64,000 bases of DNA from assembly GCA_949775045.1 (NCBI GenBank), contig OX459103.1, positions 14,645,307 to 14,709,306 of the forward strand. The letters are read 5' to 3'. Position 1 is the stretch's first letter; each line of letters opens with the position of its first letter. The notes under the pieces were generated by a model. That model had not been told where the DNA came from. It saw only the letters and a program-made list of their open reading frames with translations, and did no database searches. Of this stretch, positions 55,741-64,000 are shown piece by piece. Origin of the DNA: Metridium senile. Its lineage: Eukaryota > Cnidaria > Anthozoa > Actiniaria > Metridiidae. A program made the translations under genes and the position numbers.

Positions 55741-58700
55741 TAATGACTATAACGATAACGATCACCATAACATATGATAATGATAACGATAACAATGGCT
55801 ATCATAATGACTATAACGATAACGATCACCATAACATATGATAACGATAACGATAACAATAGCTATATCATAATGACTATAACGATAACGATCACCATAA
55901 CATATGATAACGATAACGATAACAATAGCTATATCATAATGACTATAACGATAACGATCACCATAACATATGATAACGATAACGATAACAATAGCTATCA
56001 TAATGACTATAACGATAACGATCACCATAACATATGATAACGATAACGATGACAATAGCTATCATAATGACTATAACGATAACGATCACCATAACATATG
56101 ATAACGATAACGATGACAATAGCTATCATAATGACTATAACGATAACGATCACAATAACATATGATAACGATAACGATGACAATAGCTATCATAATGACT
56201 ATAACGATAACGATCACAATAACATATGATAACGATAACGATGACAATAGCTATCATAATGACTATAACGATAACGATCACCATAACATATGATAACGAT
56301 AACGATAAGAATAGCTATCATAATGACTATAACGATAACGATCACAATAACATATGATAACGATAACGATAACAATAGCTATATCATAATGACTATAACG
56401 ATAACGATCACCATAACATATGATAACGATAACGATGACAATAGCTAGCGCTATCATAATGACTATAACGATAACGATCACAATAACATATGATAACGAT
56501 AACGATGACAATAGCTATCATAATGACTATAACGATAACGATCACCATAACATATGATAACGATAACGATAAGAATAGCTATCATAATGACTATAACGAT
56601 AATGATCACCATAACATATGATAACGATAACGATGACAATAGCTATCATAATGACTATAACGATAACGATCACCATAACATATGATAACGATAACGATGA
56701 CAATAGCTAGCGCTATCATAATGACTATAACGATAACGATCACAATAACATATGATAACGATAACGATGACAATAGCTATCATAATGACTATAACGATAA
56801 CGATCACCATAACATATGATAACGATAACGATCACCATAACATATGATAACGATAACGATGACAAAAGCTATCATAATGACTATAACGATAACGATCACC
56901 ATAACATATGATAACGATAACGATGACAATAGCTATCATAATGACTATAACGATAACGATCACCATAACATATGATAACGATAACGATGACAATAGCTAT
57001 CATAATGACTATAACGATAACGATCACCATAACATATGATAACGATAACGATAAGAATAGCTATCATAATGACTATAACGATAACGATCACCATAACATA
57101 TGATAACGATAACGATAACAATAGCTATATCATAATGACTATAACGATAACGATCACCATAACATATGATAACGATAACGATAACGATAACAATGGCTAT
57201 CATAATGACTATAACGATAACGATCACCATAACATATGATAACGATAACGATAACAATAGCTATATCATAATGACTATAACGATAACGATCACCATAACA
57301 TATGATAACGATAACGATAACGATAACAATAGCTATCATAATGACTATAACGATAACGATCACCATAACATATGATAACGATAACGATGACAATAGCTAT
57401 CATAATGACTATAACGATAACGATCACCATAACATATGATAACGATAACGATGACAATAGCTATCATAATGACTATAACGATAACGATCACCATAACATA
57501 TGATAACGATAACGATAACAATAGCTATATCATAATGACTATAACGATAACGATCACCATAACATATGATAACGATAACGATAACGATAACAATGGCTAT
57601 CATAATGACTATAACGATAACGATCACCATAACATATGATAACGATAACGATAACAATAGCTATATCATAATGACTATAACGATAACGATCACCATAACA
57701 TATGATAACGATAACGATAACGATAACAATAGCTATCATAATGACTATAACGATAACGATCACCATAACATATGATAACGATAACGATGACAATAGCTAT
57801 CATAATGACTATAACGATAACGATCACCATAACATATGATAACGATAACGATGACAATAGCTATCATAATGACTATAACGATAACGATCACCATAACATA
57901 TGATAACGATAACGATGACAATAGCTATCATAATGACTATAACGATAACGATCACAATAACATATGATAACGATAACGATGACAATAGCTATCATAATGA
58001 CTATAACGATAACGATCACCATAACATATGATAACGATAACGATAAGAATAGCTATCATAATGACTATAACGATAACGATCACCATAACATATGATAACG
58101 ATAACGATAACAATAGCTATATCATAATGACTATAACGATAACGATCACCATAACATATGATAACGATAACGATGACAATAGCTAGCGCTATCATAATGA
58201 CTATAACGATAACGATCACAATAACATATGATAACGATAACGATGACAATAGCTATCATAATGACTATAACGATAACGATCACCATAACATATGATAACG
58301 ATAACGATAAGAATAGCTATCATAATGACTATAACGATAATGATCACCATAACATATGATAACGATAACGATGACAATAGCTATCATAATGACTATAACG
58401 AAAACGATCACCATAACATATGATAACGATAACGATGACAATAGCTAGCGCTATCATAATGACTATAACGATAACGATCACAATAACATATGATAACGAT
58501 AACGATGACAATAGCTATCATAATGACTATAACGATAACGATCACCATAACATATGATAACGATAACGATCACCATAACATATGATAACGATAACGATGA
58601 CAAAAGCTATCATAATGACTATAACGATAACGATCACCATAACATATGATAACGATAACGATGACAATAGCTATCATAATGACTATAACGATAACGATCA

Positions 58701-61700
58701 CCATAACATATGATAACGATAACGATGACAATAGCTATCATAATGACTATAACGATAACGATCACCATAACATATGATAACGATAACGATGACAATAGCT
58801 ATCATAATGACTATAACGATAACGATCACAATAACATATGATAACGATAACGATGACAATAGCTATCATAATGACTATAACGATAACGATCACCATAACA
58901 TATGATAACGATAACGATAAGAATAGCTATCATAATGACTATAACGATAACGATCACCATAACATATGATAACGATAACGATAACAATAGCTATATCATA
59001 ATGACTATAACGATAACGATCACCATAACATATGATAACGATAACGATAACGATAACAATGGCTATCATAATGACTATAACGATAACGATCACCATAACA
59101 TATGATAACGATAACGATAACAATAGCTATATCATAATGACTATAACGATAACGATCACCATAACATATGATAACGATAACGATAACAATAGCTATCATA
59201 ATGACTATAACGATAACGATCACCATAACATATGATAACGATAACGATGACAATAGCTATCATAATGACTATAACGATAACGATCACCATAACATATGAT
59301 AACGATAACGATGACAATAGCTATCATAATGACTATAACGATAACGATCACCATAACATATGATAACGATAACGATGACAATAGCTATCATAATGACTAT
59401 AACGATAACGATCACCATAACATATGATAACGATAACGATAACAATAGCTATATCATAATGACTATAACGATAACGATCACCATAACATATGATAACGAT
59501 AACGATGACAATAGCTAGCGCTATCATAATGACTATAACGATAACGATCACAATAACATATGATAACGATAACGATGACAATAGCTATCATAATGACTAT
59601 AACGATAACGATCACCATAACATATGATAACGATAACGATAAGAATAGCTATCATAATGACTATAACGATAATGATCACCATAACATATGATAACGATAA
59701 CGATGACAATAGCTATCATAATGACTATAACGATAACGATCACCATAACATATGATAACGATAACGATGACAATAGCTAGCGCTATCATAATGACTATAA
59801 CGATAACGATCACAATAACATATGATAACGATAACGATGACAATAGCTATCATAATGACTATAACGATAACGATCACCATAACATATGATAACGATAACG
59901 ATCACCATAACATATGATAACGATAACGATGACAAAAGCTATCATAATGACTATAACGATAACGATCACCATAACATATGATAACGATAACGATGACAAT
60001 AGCTATCATAATGACTATAACGATAACGATCACCATAACATATGATAACGATAACGATGACAATAGCTATCATAATGACTATAACGATAACGATCACCAT
60101 AACATATGATAACGATAACGATGACAATAGCTATCATAATGACTATAACGATAACGATCACCATAACATATGATAACGATAACGATGACAATAGCTATCA
60201 TAATGACTATAACGATAACGATCACCATAACATATGATAACGATAACGATGACAATAGCTATCATAATGACTATAACGATAACGATCACAATAACATATG
60301 ATAACGATAACGATGACAATAGCTATCATAATGACTATAACGATAACGATCACCATAACATATGATAACGATAACGATAAGAATAGCTATCATAATGACT
60401 ATAACGATAACGATCACCATAACATATGATAACGATAACGATAACAATAGCTATATCATAATGACTATAACGATAACGATCACCATAACATATGATAACG
60501 ATAACGATAACGATAACAATGGCTATCATAATGACTATAACGATAACGATCACCATAACATATGATAACGATAACGATAACAATAGCTATATCATAATGA
60601 CTATAACGATAACGATCACCATAACATATGATAACGATAACGATAACAATAGCTATCATAATGACTATAACGATAACGATCACCATAACATATGATAACG
60701 ATAACGATGACAATAGCTATCATAATGACTATAACGATAACGATCACCATAACATATGATAACGATAACGATGACAATAGCTATCATAATGACTATAACG
60801 ATAACGATCACCATAACATATGATAACGATAACGATGACAATAGCTATCATAATGACTATAACGATAACGATCACCATAACATATGATAACGATAACGAT
60901 AACAATAGCTATATCATAATGACTATAACGATAACGATCACCATAACATATGATAACGATAACGATGACAATAGCTAGCGCTATCATAATGACTATAACG
61001 ATAACGATCACAATAACATATGATAACGATAACGATGACAATAGCTATCATAATGACTATAACGATAACGATCACCATAACATATGATAACGATAACGAT
61101 AAGAATAGCTATCATAATGACTATAACGATAATGATCACCATAACATATGATAACGATAACGATGACAATAGCTATCATAATGACTATAACGATAACGAT
61201 CACCATAACATATGATAACGATAACGATGACAATAGCTAGCGCTATCATAATGACTATAACGATAACGATCACAATAACATATGATAACGATAACGATGA
61301 CAATAGCTATCATAATGACTATAACGATAACGATCACCATAACATATGATAACGATAACGATCACCATAACATATGATAACGATAACGATGACAAAAGCT
61401 ATCATAATGACTATAACGATAACGATCACCATAACATATGATAACGATAACGATGACAATAGCTATCATAATGACTATAACAATAACGATCACCATAACA
61501 TATGATAACGATAACGATGACAATAGCTATCATAATGACTATAACGATAACGATCACCATAACATATGATAACGATAGCGATAAGAATAGCTATCATAAT
61601 GACTATAACGATAACGATCACCATAACATATGATAACGATAACGATAACAATAGCTATATCATAATGACTATAACGATAACGATCACCATAACATATGAT

Positions 61701-64000
61701 AACGATAACGATAACGATAACAATGGCTATCATAATGACTATAACGATAACGATCACCATAACATATGATAACGATAACGATAACAATAGCTATATCATA
61801 ATGACTATAACGATAACGATCACCATAACATATGATAACGATAACGATAACGATAACAATAGCTATCATAATGACTATAACGATAACGATCACCATAACA
61901 TATGATAACGATAACGATGACAATAGCTATCATAATGACTATAACGATAACGATCACCATAACATATGATAACGATAACGATGACAATAGCTATCATAAT
62001 GACTATAACGATAACGATCACCATAACATATGATAACGATAACGATGACAATAGCTATCATAATGACTATAACGATAACGATCACAATAACATATGATAA
62101 CGATAACGATGACAATAGCTATCATAATGACTATAACGATAACGATCACCATAACATATGATAACGATAACGATAAGAATAGCTATCATAATGACTATAA
62201 CGATAACGATCACCATAACATATGATAACGATAACGATAACAATAGCTATATCATAATGACTATAACGATAACGATCACCATAACATATGATAACGATAA
62301 CGATGACAATAGCTAGCGCTATCATAATGACTATAACGATAACGATCACCATAACATATGATAACGATAACGATGACAATAGCTATCATAATGACTATAA
62401 CGATAACGATCACCATAACATATGATAACGATAACGATAACAATAGCTATATCATAATGACTATAACGATAACGATCACCATAACATATGATAACGATAA
62501 CGATAACGATAACAATGGCTATCATAATGACTATAACGATAACGATCACCATAACATATGATAACGATAACGATAACAATAGCTATATCATAATGACTAT
62601 AACGATAACGATCACCATAACATATGATAACGATAACGATAACGATAACAATAGCTATCATAATGACTATAACGATAACGATCACCATAACATATGATAA
62701 CGATAACGATGACAATAGCTATCATAATGACTATAACGATAACGATCACCATAACATATGATAACGATAACGATGACAATAGCTATCATAATGACTATAA
62801 CGATAACGATCACCATAACATATGATAACGATAACGATGACAATAGCTATCATAATGACTATAACGATAACGATCACAATAACATATGATAACGATAACG
62901 ATGACAATAGCTATCATAATGACTATAACGATAACGATCACCATAACATATGATAACGATAACGATAAGAATAGCTATCATAATGACTATAACGATAACG
63001 ATCACCATAACATATGATAACGATAACGATAACAATAGCTATATCATAATGACTATAACGATAACGATCACCATAACATATGATAACGATAACGATGACA
63101 ATAGCTAGCGCTATCATAATGACTATAACGATAACGATCACAATAACATATGATAACGATAACGATGACAATAGCTATCATAATGACTATAACGATAACG
63201 ATCAGCATAACATATGATAACGATAACGATAAGAATAGCTATCATAATGACTATAACGATAATGATCACCATAACATATGATAACGATAACGATGACAAT
63301 AGCTATCATAATGACTATAACGATAACGATCACCATAACATATGATAACGATAACGATGACAATAGCTAGCGCTATCATAATGACTATAACGATAACGAT
63401 CACAATAACATATGATAACGATAACGATGACAATAGCTATCATAATGACTATAACGATAACGATCACCATAACATATGATAACGATAACGATCACCATAA
63501 CATATGATAACGATAACGATGACAAAAGCTATCATAATGACTATAACGATAACGATCACCATAACATATGATAACGATAACGATGACAATAGCTATCATA
63601 ATGACTATAACGATAACGATCACCATAACATATGATAACGATAACGATGACAATAGCTATCATAATGACTATAACGATAACGATCACCATAACATATGAT
63701 AACGATAACGATGACAATAGCTATCATAATGACTATAACGATAACGATCACAATAACATATGATAACGATAACGATGACAATAGCTATCATAATGACTAT
63801 AACGATAACGATCACCATAACATATGATAACGATAACGATAAGAATAGCTATCATAATGACTATAACGATAACGATCACCATAACATATGATAACGATAA
63901 CGATAACGATAACAATGGCTATCATAATGACTATAACGATAACGATCACCATAACATATGATAACGATAACGATAACAATAGCTATATCATAATGACTAT
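55741..64000. repeat. 64-bp GATAAC satellite with higher-order structure, runs off window
   Basis: About 125 units of GATAACGATAACGATGACAA, TAGCTATCATAATGACTATA, ACGATAACGATCACCATAAC, ATAT. Variants recur: 66 bp (CTATATCAT), 70 bp (extra GATAAC plus TGGCTAT, or GCTAGCGCT), GATAAGAATAGC, GACAAAAGCT, and a 28-bp partial unit. Blocks of variants repeat: 58890-59581 and 60350-61041 correspond at an offset of 1460 bp. It lies in an intron of gene B. Confidence 0.97.

Noticed and set aside
54827..63171. Dozens of 67-322 codon frames over the GATAAC satellite
   Set aside because: Same product repeated with each higher-order block; low complexity. Only the last part of the first frame (54952-55091) is a real exon.
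55741..64000. CRISPR array or telomere
   Set aside because: Units abut without unique spacers, and the sequence is not TTAGGG-like; the context is a eukaryotic intron.

Overview
This is animal nuclear DNA: AT-rich, with spliced genes, very long introns, and dense transposons, satellites and microsatellites. The domain combinations point to a cnidarian, most likely an anthozoan. They are a secreted PAN-EGF-TLDc protein, a trypsin with a C-terminal ShKT domain, KIAA1958/Crypton-type tyrosine recombinases, Penelope-like elements, and multicopy relics of families I associate with cnidarians. An octocoral is my tentative guess, from the style of the PAN domain. No prokaryotic signal is present.

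Two host genes are visible, both on the minus strand. Gene A (44593 down to 1523) can be assembled from exons whose splice sites and phases agree: signal peptide plus PAN (44255-44593), EGF (25071-25188), calcium-binding EGF exons (24525-24650, 17312-17437, 9704-9829), and a TLDc domain split over 7864-8106 and 1523-1833. A further EGF exon at 24025-24150 looks decayed. The first intron is about 19 kb. The introns hold most of the mobile DNA. Gene B is seen only as its 3' end: the last trypsin-type exon (54952-55091) and a terminal ShKT exon (52941-53101). Its upstream intron contains a GATAAC-rich satellite that fills 55.1-64.0 kb and runs off the window.

Layout: 0.1-0.9 kb, 46-bp satellite; 1.5-9.8 kb, gene A 3' exons among simple repeats; 9.85-14.1 kb, a second 46-bp array split by a CR1/L2-like LINE, followed by a Penelope fragment; 15.1-17.1 kb, a nested inverted-repeat structure; 17.1-25.2 kb, duplicated EGF exon segments bracketing a nearly intact Tc1-like transposase, two MITEs, and an uninterrupted 446-codon HUH/SF3 Rep gene with its own TATA box and poly(A) signal; 26-32 kb, relics (KIAA1958-like N-terminus, two copies of a multicopy Cys-rich family, a Ty3/gypsy pol); 32.7-36.4 kb, inverted repeats, a tRNA-derived SINE and an unknown ORF; 36.8-41 kb, a broken Crypton-like recombinase with a 2.8-kb near-perfect palindrome flanked by TTAA at its 5' edge; 47.7-50 kb, a degenerate tandem array carrying an 802-bp hAT-like insertion with a 7-bp target duplication; 52.9-55.1 kb, gene B 3' end; 55.1-64 kb, the satellite.

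The best candidates for something new are the intact Rep element, the TTAA palindrome, the higher-order satellite inside a protease intron, and the many unrelated 90-500 bp hairpin elements through the window.
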